NCBI GenBank assembly: GCA_016716905.1
Contig: JADJUS010000004.1
Coordinates: forward strand, 868,001-932,000
DNA length: 64,000 bases
Direction: 5' to 3'
DNA from: Acidobacteriota bacterium
Lineage (GTDB): Bacteria; Acidobacteriota; Vicinamibacteria; Vicinamibacterales; SCN-69-37
Shown one piece after another: positions 33,243 through 42,034 of the stretch. The notes under the pieces are model-generated. The model searched no databases, was not told the DNA's origin, and saw only the letters and a list, made by a program, of their open reading frames with translations. A program made the translations under genes and the position numbers. The stretch's first letter is position 1. Each line of letters opens with the position of its first letter.

Positions 33243-35023
33243 AGAAGCAGTCGATCTGGATTGGATGTGTGGTGGCGGGCCTGTTTGTGTGGGCCGCCGA
33301 GGGTGGAGCGCAGCAGGTGCAGCAACCGGGGCAGGACCCGCGCGTGGGCCTGAAGGCCGGTGCGACCGATGCGGGCGTGGCGGCGCGCAACATGGAATTG
33401 GTGGCGACTCTGCCCAAGCCTCCGGGCTTTGGTGACGCGACCGGCACAGGTGGCCTGGCCTTCGCGAACTCGGACATCGCCTTCAAGGGCGGCAACATGT
33501 TCATCGGCAGCTTTGCCGGGTTCAATTTTTACGACATCGAAGACCCGCGCAAGATTCGGCTGCGGACGTCGGTGCCGTGCCCGGGTGGCCAGGGTGACCT
33601 GTCGGTGTTTGGCAACCTGCTCTTCATGTCGGTTGAGCAGGGCAACGGCCGCGTGGATTGCGGCACGCAGGGCGTGACCGGCGCGCCGAATGCCCCGAGC
33701 CCGGAGCGCTTCCGCGGCGTGCGCATCTTCGACATCACTGACCTCAACAAGCCCGTGCAGGTGGCCGCCGTGCAGACGTGCCGCGGCTCACACACGCACT
33801 CGCTGGTGCCGAATCCGAAAGACCCGTCGATGATTTACGTATACGGGTCGGGCACCGGCGGCGTGCGGTCGGACAAGGAACTGGAGGGGTGCTCGTCTGG
33901 CGATCCGAACGCCGACCCGAATACGGCGCTCTTCAGCATCGATGTCATCGCGGTGCCGGTCAAGAACCCCTCGGCGGCGAAAATCGTCAACCGTCCCCGC
34001 ATATTTGCCGACACGCAGACGGGCGCGATCGCCGGACTGTGGCCGGGCGGCGCGCACGGCGAAGGCACGCAGCGTACGTCCACCACGAACCAGTGCCACG
34101 ACATCACGGTGTATCCCGAACTGGGTCTGGCCGCCGGCGCGTGCTCGGGTAACGGCATCCTGCTCGACATTTCGGACCCCGTGAATCCGAAGCGCCTCAG
34201 CGAAGTTTCGGACATCAACTTCGCCTACTGGCACTCGGCCACGTTCAACAACGACGGCACCAAGGTCATCTTCACCGACGAGTGGGGCGGCGGCACATCA
34301 CCCCGTTGCCGCGAGACCGACCTGCCGAGCTGGGGCGCCAACGCCATCTTCGAAATTCGCGACAAGAAGATGATCTTCCGCAGCTACTACAAGCTGCCCG
34401 CGGCGCAGACGGACTTTGAGAACTGCGTGGCGCACAACGGCTCGCTCATCCCGGTGCCCGGCCGCGACATCAAAGCGCAGGCCTGGTACCAGGGCGGCGT
34501 GTCGGTGTTTGACTTCACCGACGCCACCCGCCCAGTCGAGATTGCGTTCTTCGACCGCGGTCCCGTCTTCGCCGACAAACTCGTGACGGCCGGCTATTGG
34601 TCCACGTATTGGTACAACGGTTTCATCTACGGGTCGGAAATCGCGCGTGGCGTGGACGTGTTTGAACTCAAGCCGAGCGAATTCCTCTCCGAGAATGAGA
34701 TTGCCGCGGCGAAGCTCATGCAGATGAACGAGTTCAATGCGCAGTCACAGCCCAAGATGGGCTGGCCGCAGGTGCCGGTGGTGGCGCGCGCCTACATGGA
34801 TCAGCTGACGCGCAGCAAGAGCCTGAAGGCCGAACAGGCCACCGCGCTCAACACTGCGCTGACAGCTGTCGAGCGCGCCAGCGCGGCCGACCGCGCCGCC
34901 GCGGTTGCCGCACTTGAAGCGCTGCTGCCTGCGCTCGAAAAGCAGGGTGGCTCCGCGAACCCCATCGACGCCGCGAGATATCGCGCGATGGTGGCCACAC
35001 TTCGCGGCATCGCCGCGAAGTAG
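33239..35023 (+). CDS. LVIVD-repeat beta-propeller exported protein
   Basis: 594 residues with a signal peptide (cleavage near GGA-QQ). Repeats of the LVIVD type, such as FNFYDIEDPRKIRL, VRIFDITDLNKPVQV, ILLDISDPVNPKRL and VSVFDFTDATRPVEI, form a propeller. Several Cys and His residues lie between strands (CRGSHTHS, TTNQCHDI). A C-terminal helical tail (about 510-594) is Ala-rich. It is coupled to the DUF305 gene, suggesting a joint, perhaps metal-related, periplasmic role. No enzyme activity is evident. Confidence 0.85.
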   Translation: MKKQSIWIGCVVAGLFVWAAEGGAQQVQQPGQDPRVGLKAGATDAGVAARNMELVATLPKPPGFGDATGTGGLAFANSDIAFKGGNMFIGSFAGFNFYDIEDPRKIRLRTSVPCPGGQGDLSVFGNLLFMSVEQGNGRVDCGTQGVTGAPNAPSPERFRGVRIFDITDLNKPVQVAAVQTCRGSHTHSLVPNPKDPSMIYVYGSGTGGVRSDKELEGCSSGDPNADPNTALFSIDVIAVPVKNPSAAKIVNRPRIFADTQTGAIAGLWPGGAHGEGTQRTSTTNQCHDITVYPELGLAAGACSGNGILLDISDPVNPKRLSEVSDINFAYWHSATFNNDGTKVIFTDEWGGGTSPRCRETDLPSWGANAIFEIRDKKMIFRSYYKLPAAQTDFENCVAHNGSLIPVPGRDIKAQAWYQGGVSVFDFTDATRPVEIAFFDRGPVFADKLVTAGYWSTYWYNGFIYGSEIARGVDVFELKPSEFLSENEIAAAKLMQMNEFNAQSQPKMGWPQVPVVARAYMDQLTRSKSLKAEQATALNTALTAVERASAADRAAAVAALEALLPALEKQGGSANPIDAARYRAMVATLRGIAAK

Positions 35024-35028
35024 GGAAA

Positions 35029-35141
35029 GGGGACGGGTCTCGATCTGTGGAAAACTCCGACGGCGAAAACGACCTCTGAGGTCACCTACCTCAGAGGTCG
35101 TTTTCGGCCCCGGAGTTTTCCACAGATCGAGACCCGTCCCC
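35029..35141. repeat. Composite 113-base hairpin, family 1 copy B
   Basis: Outer arms 35029-35059 and 35111-35141 are a perfect 31-base inverted repeat (GGGGACGGG... and ...CCCGTCCCC). Inside, 35064-35082 and 35088-35106 form a 19-base stem with the family 1 core AACGACCTC, around a 5-base loop; only four unpaired bases per side separate the stems. It starts 6 bases after the LVIVD gene stop and lies between convergent genes, so it can act as a bidirectional terminator. Confidence 0.92.
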
Positions 35142-35161
35142 CTATTGTCCCGAATGCTCGA

Positions 35162-36046
35162 CTAGTCTTCCGACATCAACTCCCGCTTCGCGGCGGCGAG
35201 TTCCTTTTTCTGCGCCGCGCTCAGCATCGGATAGTCCAGCGTCAGCCCCTCCATCGTCTCCGTGATGATCGAGGCGACGACCGCGCGCATGAACCATTTG
35301 TTGTCGGCCGGGATGATGTGCCACGGCGCCCAGACGGTGCTCGTGTGCCTGAAGACGTCTTCATACGCCTTCATGTAGTCCTTCCAGAAGCCGCGCTCGT
35401 GCACGTCGCCCGCTGAGAACTTCCAGTTCTTGGCCGGGTCTTCGATGCGATCCAGGAAGCGCTGTTTCTGCTCCTTGCGCGACACGTTCAGGAAGAACTT
35501 CAGCACCACCGTGCCGTTTTCGACGAGGTAGCGTTCGAAGTCGTTGATGTGCGCGAATCGCTCCTGCCAGATGTTTTTGTCCTGCTCCATGTGTTCGGGC
35601 ATCTGCTGCCCCTGCAGGATTGCCGGGTGAACACGCGCGATCACCACTTCTTCGTAGTGCGAGCGATTGTGAATGCCAATGCGACCGCGCTCGGGCACGG
35701 CTTTCATGGATCGCCAGAGATACGCATGGTCGCGTTCCTCCGCTGAGGGCGCCTTGAAGCTGAAGACCTGACAGCCCTGCGGATTGATCCCAGACATCAC
35801 GTGGCGGATTGTGCCGTCCTTGCCGGCCGCATCCATCGCCTGAAAGATGATGAGGATGGAGTACGTGTTCTGCGCGTACAGGCGGTCCTGCATTTTCGAG
35901 AGCTGACGCACGCCTTCTTTAAGCAGTTCCTGGGCATGCCCCTCGTCCTTGAGGCCGCCGGTCCAGTCCGCAGGATGGTCTTTGAGGCGAAAGCCCTTGC
36001 CGTTGGCAATCGTGAGTCGCTTGGTGATCTTGCGCAGGTTCTTCAT
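35162..36046 (-). CDS. ppk2: Polyphosphate kinase 2 family protein
   Basis: 294 residues. Walker A-type motif MDAAGKDG (Asp72, Lys76), the second motif near RIGIHNRSHYEEVVIARVHP, and the lid Arg region. PPK2 enzymes transfer phosphate from polyphosphate to nucleotides; NRSHYE rather than DRSWYN points to the group able to phosphorylate AMP or ADP. Its length fits the family. It is convergent with the LVIVD gene across the composite hairpin and acts in the cytoplasm. Confidence 0.92.
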   Translation of the reverse strand: MKNLRKITKRLTIANGKGFRLKDHPADWTGGLKDEGHAQELLKEGVRQLSKMQDRLYAQNTYSILIIFQAMDAAGKDGTIRHVMSGINPQGCQVFSFKAPSAEERDHAYLWRSMKAVPERGRIGIHNRSHYEEVVIARVHPAILQGQQMPEHMEQDKNIWQERFAHINDFERYLVENGTVVLKFFLNVSRKEQKQRFLDRIEDPAKNWKFSAGDVHERGFWKDYMKAYEDVFRHTSTVWAPWHIIPADNKWFMRAVVASIITETMEGLTLDYPMLSAAQKKELAAAKRELMSED

Positions 36047-36055
36047 CCAGCTATC

Positions 36056-38200
36056 TTACGGCCGGATGATGAGGGCCACTTCGCGCATCGCCTTGTTCGT
36101 GCCGTCGGTGACCGCCACCTGCAGGCGGTAGGCGCCGGGTGCCAACTGGTTGAGCGGCAGAGAGATGTCGAGTGACGGCTGGGTGCCCGCGTCGAGCAGG
36201 CGATCGAATGTCACCTTCACCGTGCCAACAGGAGCCAGGGCCGAGATGGTGGCGGTCAGCGGTGAAGCGGTGCGCTGCACGGCTTTGAAGTACAGGCGCA
36301 ACGTATCTTTGGAGACAAACGTCCGGTCGAGCGTGGGATCGAAGGGCAGGAGGGGAGCAGGCGGCTGCAACTGCGCCGCCGGCACGGCTCGTCCGGTCGC
36401 TGCGACGGTCGGTTTCTTCGGCGCATCGCGCGCGATGGGCACGTGAGGGCCGTCGGCGTAAGCAATGACGAGATCCGTCAATGACAACGCCGCCTTCGAG
36501 AAGTCCGGGACCTCGAATGACAGATAGACCGAGCCGCCGGCCGCGAGTTTGTCGCTGGTGGCTGAGGCGCGCAGCTGGTACTGGCCAGGCGGCAGCTGAA
36601 GTTCCGAGATGATCTCGTACGTCACCTTGTCCGGGACGACCGCCAGCCCTGGACGTGGGCGCAGCGCAACCTTGGCGCCAGATCCCGTCCGTTCGCGGAT
36701 CTTTGCCCCCTTGAGGTCCACGGCGTAGAGGCCGTACCGGATGTCGTCGAGGAGCCGGTCGGTGTCGGCCATCCGCATCGACTGGGTCGGCGCCGTCAGC
36801 TCGAGCGCGACGATGACCTTCGCCACTCTCGATGCGGCCGGGCCGGTGTTCGGAGCCGGCAGGGGAATGGCGTGCAGGCGCAGCGGCAAGTCGTTTTTGG
36901 GGAGCGCGCCGCCAACGAGACGCGACAGTTCGTCAGTCGGTTTGGGCGGTGCCGGCGCTCCGTCCACCTGATAGCCCTGCCGATAGCGCAGCGTCAGGTC
37001 CGGCCGGCCCTTCACCTCGATCTCGATCGGCCGGTACCCCTTGCGCTGCATCTCGACCGGATAGAAGCCGAGCAGGTAGTAGTTGTCGAGGTCGCCGATG
37101 ATCTGCGAGATGCCACCGGTGAAATCGTCGGTGTTGACCACCGCGAAGCCACCGGTTTCCTCCGAGAAGGTGGCCAGCCCACGCTGCCCCTGTCGAACAA
37201 AGGCCTTCCACGCCGGCAGCGATCCACCCAGACAGGGGTCGTCACCAAAGCCAGCCCCCACTCCAACTCCAAGGCATTCCTGCATGAGTTCCTGCGAGGT
37301 CACCTCACCACGCGGGTCGATGGCGTACGTGGCCACGTTACCGCGCCGCATGGCATTCATAGTGTTCAGCAACTGGTAGTCGAAATCCGGTGCGGCTTTG
37401 TTTGTGTATTCGTTGTTGCCGCTGTAGTAGCCACCCGAGTCGACGATGTCCGGAATCTGTTCGCCGCCATCGAAGATCCCGGTGATGTCCTTTGCCAGGC
37501 TCTCGGAGATCAGGATGAAGGCTTTGCGGCGTTTGTCGCCGCCGCCGAGAATGCGGGCGGCATCTTCCATCGACCGGAACAAACTGCGATGGGCGTTCAG
37601 ATCCTGGATATCGCAGTCTCGCTGGCGTGGCTCGCACACCTCAGACGGACGTCTTGCGGGTCGGCGCCCATGAAATCTGTCGATCGCCGTCAGGAGCCGC
37701 GACCGGTCGTCTGTCACTTCAACCCCGTGTTCACCGCCGGTCTGAATCAGCGCCATCGCCGACTCGGGCCCCAAGTCGTTGACCACCTTCCGCGCGATGT
37801 CCTTCACCGTATCCGTGCGGCCGCGCCACACGTGCAGGTCGTCGAGCACCATCACGACCAGCCGACCAGCCTTCGCGCTCGTGTTGCTCGCCACGTCCAC
37901 GCGAGTCTCTGGCGGCAGGCGAGGCAGTTCACTGGTGCGCTCAATCTCACGCTGCACTTCGGTGAACGTCTCAATCGCCTGCGGCTTTTTCCGGTCCTTG
38001 AGAATGAAGTCGTCTTTCGTCAGGCCGTGAACACGCTGACCCGCCTTGTCCACCACCACCACGTCGATCTCGACGAGCTCGGTCGCCGTGCGGAAGACCG
38101 GCGGCCGCTGGCCGGGCTGCTGGTGGCCATGGACCACCGGGGCGGGGGCCGTGACTGCAGCCGCCAGCAACAGTGCCACGAGCGTGCGCACGTCGGCCAC
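36056..38200 (-). CDS. VWFA-related protein, acidobacterial type (paralogue 1)
   Basis: 714 residues with a signal peptide (cleavage near VHG-HQ). The family N-terminus FRTATELVEIDVVVVDKAGQ, a VWA-like domain with VMVLDDLHVWRGRTDTV at the MIDAS position (no DxSxS), YYLLGFYPVEMQRKGYRPIEI, and a C-terminal beta domain ending in MREVALIIRP. It lies 4 bases after a close paralogue on the same strand, evidently a tandem duplication. Function is unknown; exported. Confidence 0.87.
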   Translation of the reverse strand: MADVRTLVALLLAAAVTAPAPVVHGHQQPGQRPPVFRTATELVEIDVVVVDKAGQRVHGLTKDDFILKDRKKPQAIETFTEVQREIERTSELPRLPPETRVDVASNTSAKAGRLVVMVLDDLHVWRGRTDTVKDIARKVVNDLGPESAMALIQTGGEHGVEVTDDRSRLLTAIDRFHGRRPARRPSEVCEPRQRDCDIQDLNAHRSLFRSMEDAARILGGGDKRRKAFILISESLAKDITGIFDGGEQIPDIVDSGGYYSGNNEYTNKAAPDFDYQLLNTMNAMRRGNVATYAIDPRGEVTSQELMQECLGVGVGAGFGDDPCLGGSLPAWKAFVRQGQRGLATFSEETGGFAVVNTDDFTGGISQIIGDLDNYYLLGFYPVEMQRKGYRPIEIEVKGRPDLTLRYRQGYQVDGAPAPPKPTDELSRLVGGALPKNDLPLRLHAIPLPAPNTGPAASRVAKVIVALELTAPTQSMRMADTDRLLDDIRYGLYAVDLKGAKIRERTGSGAKVALRPRPGLAVVPDKVTYEIISELQLPPGQYQLRASATSDKLAAGGSVYLSFEVPDFSKAALSLTDLVIAYADGPHVPIARDAPKKPTVAATGRAVPAAQLQPPAPLLPFDPTLDRTFVSKDTLRLYFKAVQRTASPLTATISALAPVGTVKVTFDRLLDAGTQPSLDISLPLNQLAPGAYRLQVAVTDGTNKAMREVALIIRP

Positions 38201-38204
38201 CTGG

Positions 38205-40460
38205 CTACCCGCCCTGTGGTTTCACGACGAGCGCCACTTCGCGCATCGCCTCGTTGGTGCCGTCGCTCACGACCACCTGCAGCCGGTAGGGCCCGGGTGT
38301 CAGTTGCGACAACGGCAGCGAAACGTCGAGCGAGGGCTGGGTGCCCGTTTCGAGGACGCGGTCAAACGTCACCACCACCGTGCCGTCGGGCGCCAGGGCC
38401 GAGATCGTGGCAGTCAGCGGTCTGGCGTTGCGCTGGACAGCCTTGAAGTACAAACGCAGAGTGTCACGCGCGACAAACGCCCGGTCGAGCGTCGGGTCGA
38501 AGGGAATCGTCAGCGCCGGCACTGGCAGCGTCGGAGGCACGACAGGCGACGGCCGTGATGTCCCCGGCAGCGCGCCTCGCGACACCACTTCCACGCTCGT
38601 CGTCTGAATCGTGACCGGCGGCAGGTCGCGCGCGATCGGGACGTGCGGCCCGTCGGCGTACGCAATCGCCAGATCCGTCACCTGCAGCTCGTCCTTCGAA
38701 AAGTCAGGCACATCGAAGGACAGGTAGACCGACCCACCTGCATTCAGCTTCTTGCTGGTGGCCGATGCGCGCAACTGGTATTGGCCCGGCGGCAGCGGCA
38801 TCTCAGAAATGATTTCGTACGTGACCTTATCGGGGACGACGACCAGTCCGGGCCGGGGCCGCAGCGTCACCTTGGCGCCTGAGCTTTGCCGTTCGCGCAC
38901 CTTGGCGCCCTTCATATCAATCGCGTACATCCCGTATTCGATGTCGTCGAGCAGTCGATCCGAGTCGACCTCCTTCATCGAGGTCGTCGGGACGGTGAGT
39001 TCCAGCGCGATGACGACACGCGCGTTTTTGCCGGCCGCAGGCCCCGGCGGCATGGGAATCGCCTGCAGGCGAAGCGGGAGGTCGTTCTTGGGAAGCGCGC
39101 CGCCGACCAGGCGATTGAGTTCGCTCGTCGGCTTGGGCGGGTCAGGCGCGCCTTCGAGCTGATATCCGCGGCGATACCGAAGCGTCAACTCAGGCCGGCC
39201 CTTCACTTCAACATCGATCGGCCGGTAGCCCTTGCCGTTCATGTCGGACGGGTAGAAGCCGAGCAGGTAGTAGTTGTCGAGGTCGGCGATGATCTGCGAG
39301 ATGCCGCCGGTGAAGTCGTCAGTGTTGACCACCGCGAAGCCGCCGGTTTCTTCAGACACGATCTCAAGTCCGTGCTGGGCCAGTCGCACCCAGGATTTCC
39401 AGTCTGACGGGGACCGGCTGACGCCGGTGGGGTCCCCGGCTTCATCGCGAATCGATGCTTCATCTCCGGTACACGGGTCAGCACCAATACCCTTCGCGCC
39501 ACGGGGCGGCGGAAAGCACTCCTCCATTAATTTCTGGGGGGTGATCTTTCCTCGCGGATCGATCGAATACGTCGCAACGTTGCCGCGCCGCATGGCGTTC
39601 ATGGTGTTGAGTAGCTGATATTCGAACGCGGGAGCGGCCTGCCACACCGAGTTGCTGACGATCGTGGCGACCTGCTCACCACCGTCAAACAGCCCGCTGA
39701 TGTCCTTCGCGACGTTCTCCGAGACCAGGATGAACGCCTTGCGGCGCTTGTCGTCGCGCCCAAGGATTTTCGCTGCATCCTCCAGGGCGCGGTAGAGAGA
39801 GCGGTTGGCGTTGAGTTCCTGTATTTCGCACCCCGGGTCCAGGTTCGATGCGTCTGCCGTCTCGATTTCACGGGGCTTGCCGATCGGATCGCACACCTCG
39901 AGCGGCCGCCGCGTCGGCCGCCGCCCCTTGAACTTGTCGATGGACCCGAGAAGCCGCGACCGGTCATCGGTCACCTCGACTCCGTATTCGCCGCCGGTCT
40001 GGATCAGTGACATCGCCGACTCGGGTCCCAGGTCGTTCACGATATTGCGTGCGATGCCTTTCACCGTGTCGGTCCGGCCACGGTAGGTGTGCAGGTCGTC
40101 GAGTACCATCACGACCAGTCGGCCTGACTTCGCGCTCGTGTTGCTCGCCACGTCCACGCGCGTCTCTGGGGGCAGCGGAGGCAGTTCCGTGGCGCGCTCA
40201 ATGGAGCGCTGAACTTCAGTAAACGTTTCGATGGCCTGCGGCTTGTTCCGATCCTTCAGGATGAAGTCGTCTTTCGTCAGGCCGTGAACACGTTGCCCAG
40301 CTTTATCGACGACCACCACGTCGATCTCGACCAGTTCGGTCGCCGTTCGAAACACGGGTGGCCGCTGGCTGGGCTGCTGCTGGCCACTGACGGCCACTGC
40401 GGCGCCCGCGAGCGCAGCGCCGATCACCAACGTGGCAAGGCCGCGAAGAGAAGTCATCAT
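38205..40460 (-). CDS. VWFA-related protein, acidobacterial type (paralogue 2)
   Basis: 751 residues with a signal peptide (cleavage near VSG-QQ). Nearly the same architecture as the downstream gene, with long identical stretches in the N-terminal 130 residues (VEIDVVVVDKAGQRVHGLTK) and in the C-terminal beta domain. The middle differs by insertions (EIETADASNLDPGCEIQELN). The metal site again reads VLDDLHTYRG. It is first in the two-gene unit and separated from DUF192 by a few bases. Confidence 0.87.
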   Translation of the reverse strand: MMTSLRGLATLVIGAALAGAAVAVSGQQQPSQRPPVFRTATELVEIDVVVVDKAGQRVHGLTKDDFILKDRNKPQAIETFTEVQRSIERATELPPLPPETRVDVASNTSAKSGRLVVMVLDDLHTYRGRTDTVKGIARNIVNDLGPESAMSLIQTGGEYGVEVTDDRSRLLGSIDKFKGRRPTRRPLEVCDPIGKPREIETADASNLDPGCEIQELNANRSLYRALEDAAKILGRDDKRRKAFILVSENVAKDISGLFDGGEQVATIVSNSVWQAAPAFEYQLLNTMNAMRRGNVATYSIDPRGKITPQKLMEECFPPPRGAKGIGADPCTGDEASIRDEAGDPTGVSRSPSDWKSWVRLAQHGLEIVSEETGGFAVVNTDDFTGGISQIIADLDNYYLLGFYPSDMNGKGYRPIDVEVKGRPELTLRYRRGYQLEGAPDPPKPTSELNRLVGGALPKNDLPLRLQAIPMPPGPAAGKNARVVIALELTVPTTSMKEVDSDRLLDDIEYGMYAIDMKGAKVRERQSSGAKVTLRPRPGLVVVPDKVTYEIISEMPLPPGQYQLRASATSKKLNAGGSVYLSFDVPDFSKDELQVTDLAIAYADGPHVPIARDLPPVTIQTTSVEVVSRGALPGTSRPSPVVPPTLPVPALTIPFDPTLDRAFVARDTLRLYFKAVQRNARPLTATISALAPDGTVVVTFDRVLETGTQPSLDVSLPLSQLTPGPYRLQVVVSDGTNEAMREVALVVKPQGG

Positions 40461-40467
40461 CTATTAA

Positions 40468-40872
40468 TTAATGTGAGGCCGACACGATTGTAAGCCGGTC
40501 TCCGGGGATCAGCTTGTGCCGGTCGGCCGTGCCCGCCGCCAGTTCAATGGCGGCGAAGGCCCTCCAGCTGACCGCAATACGCCAGGGCTTGACGTGCTGC
40601 CGGATTTTCACCACCCGACCGTCGCGCCGGGCAAACACGATGTCAATCGGGAAGCGCATGAACCACGTGTGGATGGCATTGCTCGGCGCGATGATCATCG
40701 CGAGGCCCTCGGGCATGATGCTCCGGCCGAGCAACCCACGGTTGCGGGTGGCCGAGTCAAAGGCGCCCTCGACGGTTGTCGCGATCGGCGTGCCCAGGCG
40801 CTCCACGACGACCGCGTACGCATCGGTGTACGGCCCTTTGAGCAGCGGCTCGAGGAAGTGCGGTCTCCCCAC
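40468..40872 (-). CDS. DUF192 protein
   Basis: 134 residues. The DUF192 pattern is clear: ATTVEGAFDSATRNRGLLGR, MIIAPSNAIHTWFMRFPIDIVF, KPWRIAVSWRAFAAIELAAG and LIPGDRL. The biochemical role of the family is unsettled. It is upstream of the VWA pair on the minus strand and divergent from the tad operon. No signal peptide is seen in this copy. Confidence 0.88.
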   Translation of the reverse strand: MGRPHFLEPLLKGPYTDAYAVVVERLGTPIATTVEGAFDSATRNRGLLGRSIMPEGLAMIIAPSNAIHTWFMRFPIDIVFARRDGRVVKIRQHVKPWRIAVSWRAFAAIELAAGTADRHKLIPGDRLTIVSASH

Positions 40873-40884
40873 GGAATCAGTCTA

Positions 40885-41052
40885 GTGGACTTTTCAACAG
40901 TGCATTGCGAAAAGTCCACACCAGATTCGGACAGATCTGTACGCGCCATTCCACAGTGTCATTGGTCATGTGCACCAATGTGGCTTCGTACTTGCACAAG
41001 TGGAGGGTGACGCAATCGCCTTCCGGCGAAAGCGTCATCGCACAAAAGGAGA
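40885..41052 (+). promoter_or_regulatory. Structured leader upstream of the flp/tad operon
   Basis: Three inverted repeats precede the first pilin. GTGGACTTTTC (40885-40895) faces GAAAAGTCCAC (40909-40919). CATTGGT (40960-40966) faces ACCAATG (40974-40980). TGACGC (41008-41013) faces GCGTCA (41032-41037), enclosing TCGCC-TTCC-GGCGA with an AA/AA internal loop. AAAAGGAGAA (41043-41052) is a strong ribosome site just after the last hairpin. The last stem looks like an RNA element and may control pilin translation. No known riboswitch consensus was recognised. Confidence 0.5.
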
Positions 41053-41058
41053 ACGATC

Positions 41059-41244
41059 ATGACTGCCTTCCTCAAACGTCTGATGACTGACCAGAAGGGC
41101 CAGGATCTGATCGAATACGCACTGCTCGGCGGATTCGTCAGTCTGGCGGCGATCGCAGGCGCCACGGCGCTGGGCGTGTCGCTGAATGACTGGTACAACG
41201 CTGTCGCCACCACGGTTGACGGCGTCTCGCCCGGCGGCGCGTAA
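41059..41244 (+). CDS. flp: Flp-type pilin 1
   Basis: 61 residues. The prepilin site is KG-QDLIEYALLG: cleavage after Gly, Glu and Tyr at mature positions 5 and 6, then one hydrophobic helix, as in Flp/Fap pilins. A strong ribosome site (AAAAGGAGAA) precedes it, consistent with high expression. It is the first gene of the tad locus and probably the major pilus subunit. Confidence 0.93.
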   Translation: MTAFLKRLMTDQKGQDLIEYALLGGFVSLAAIAGATALGVSLNDWYNAVATTVDGVSPGGA

Positions 41245-41323
41245 GTCCCATGACTGCCGGGCGGGTCCGCAAGGCCCCGCCCGGCAGGCAGCAGTTCGGT
41301 CCTTCCGAATGTGAGTGTTCCCC

Positions 41324-41518
41324 ATGCGTACCTTCGCAGTGCGCTTCTTCAAACAAGACGACGGACAGGATTTGGTTGAGTATGCGCTGCTCACCGCGTT
41401 CGTCGGATTGGCGAGTATCGCGGCATTCGACGTGATCGGCAGCGCGCTTCGCGCGACCTACGTCGCCTGGGATTCCGGCATCAACGCGCTGTGGGAGCCC
41501 CCGGCGCCCCAAGGGTGA
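41324..41518 (+). CDS. Flp-type pilin 2
   Basis: 64 residues with DG-QDLVEYALLTAFVGLASI, the same cleavage site and Glu-Tyr pair as pilin 1, and a longer, Trp- and Pro-containing C-terminus. It may be a minor pilin. The ATG at 41324 is preferred; a GTG at 41315 adds three residues. The ribosome site is weak compared with pilin 1, which fits lower expression. Confidence 0.9.
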   Translation: MRTFAVRFFKQDDGQDLVEYALLTAFVGLASIAAFDVIGSALRATYVAWDSGINALWEPPAPQG

Positions 41519-41521
41519 CTT

Positions 41522-42034
41522 ATGGGTACCATCGAAGTCGCTGCAATCGTCACCGCACTCCTTGGCTGCGTCACCGATCTGACCTCCCGCCGTATCCCGA
41601 ATCTGCTCACGCTTGGCGCAGCCGCAGCCGCCCTGGCGTTCCACCTCTTCAGCAACGGCGCCGGCGGGCTCCTGCTTTCACTGTCAGGCTGGATCGTGGC
41701 GCTGCTCATCTTCCTGCCGTTCTTCTGGCTGGGCGGGATGGGCGGCGGCGACGTCAAGTTGCTGGCGGCTCTGGGGGCCTGGCTCGGGCCTGGGGCAGCG
41801 GTGGTCATCGCCCTGTGGACGGCGCTTGTGGGCGGCGCCATGGCCCTGATCCTCGCCGTCGCGACGGGCTACCTCCTTCACGCGTGGTTGAACCTGCGGA
41901 CCCTGGCGGGCCACTGGCTCCATACCGGCTTCCGTCCGCATCCGGCAATGACGCTGGACTCGTCCGGTGGGCCCCGCCTGCCTTATGCCTTGCCGATCGC
42001 GGCCGGCCTCATGGTGACGTTATGGCTTCGCTGA
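41522..42034 (+). CDS. tadV: Prepilin peptidase (A24, TadV/CpaA)
   Basis: 170-residue membrane protein with the two catalytic aspartates of type IV prepilin peptidases: Asp19 in CVTDLTSRRIPN and Asp77 in GGGDVKLL. It lacks the methyltransferase domain, as usual for TadV/CpaA. It would cut the Flp pilins and the TadE/TadG pseudopilins. It follows pilin 2 by 3 bases and overlaps the TadE-like gene by 13. Confidence 0.93.
   Translation: MGTIEVAAIVTALLGCVTDLTSRRIPNLLTLGAAAAALAFHLFSNGAGGLLLSLSGWIVALLIFLPFFWLGGMGGGDVKLLAALGAWLGPGAAVVIALWTALVGGAMALILAVATGYLLHAWLNLRTLAGHWLHTGFRPHPAMTLDSSGGPRLPYALPIAAGLMVTLWLR

Noticed and set aside
36056..40460. Recent exact duplication or assembly artefact in the VWA pair
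   Set aside because: The paralogues differ throughout, including insertions in the middle, so they are genuine diverged copies.
41008..41037. c-di-GMP (GEMM) riboswitch before flp
   Set aside because: It has some similar words, but the conserved joining regions and second stem of the GEMM consensus could not be found.
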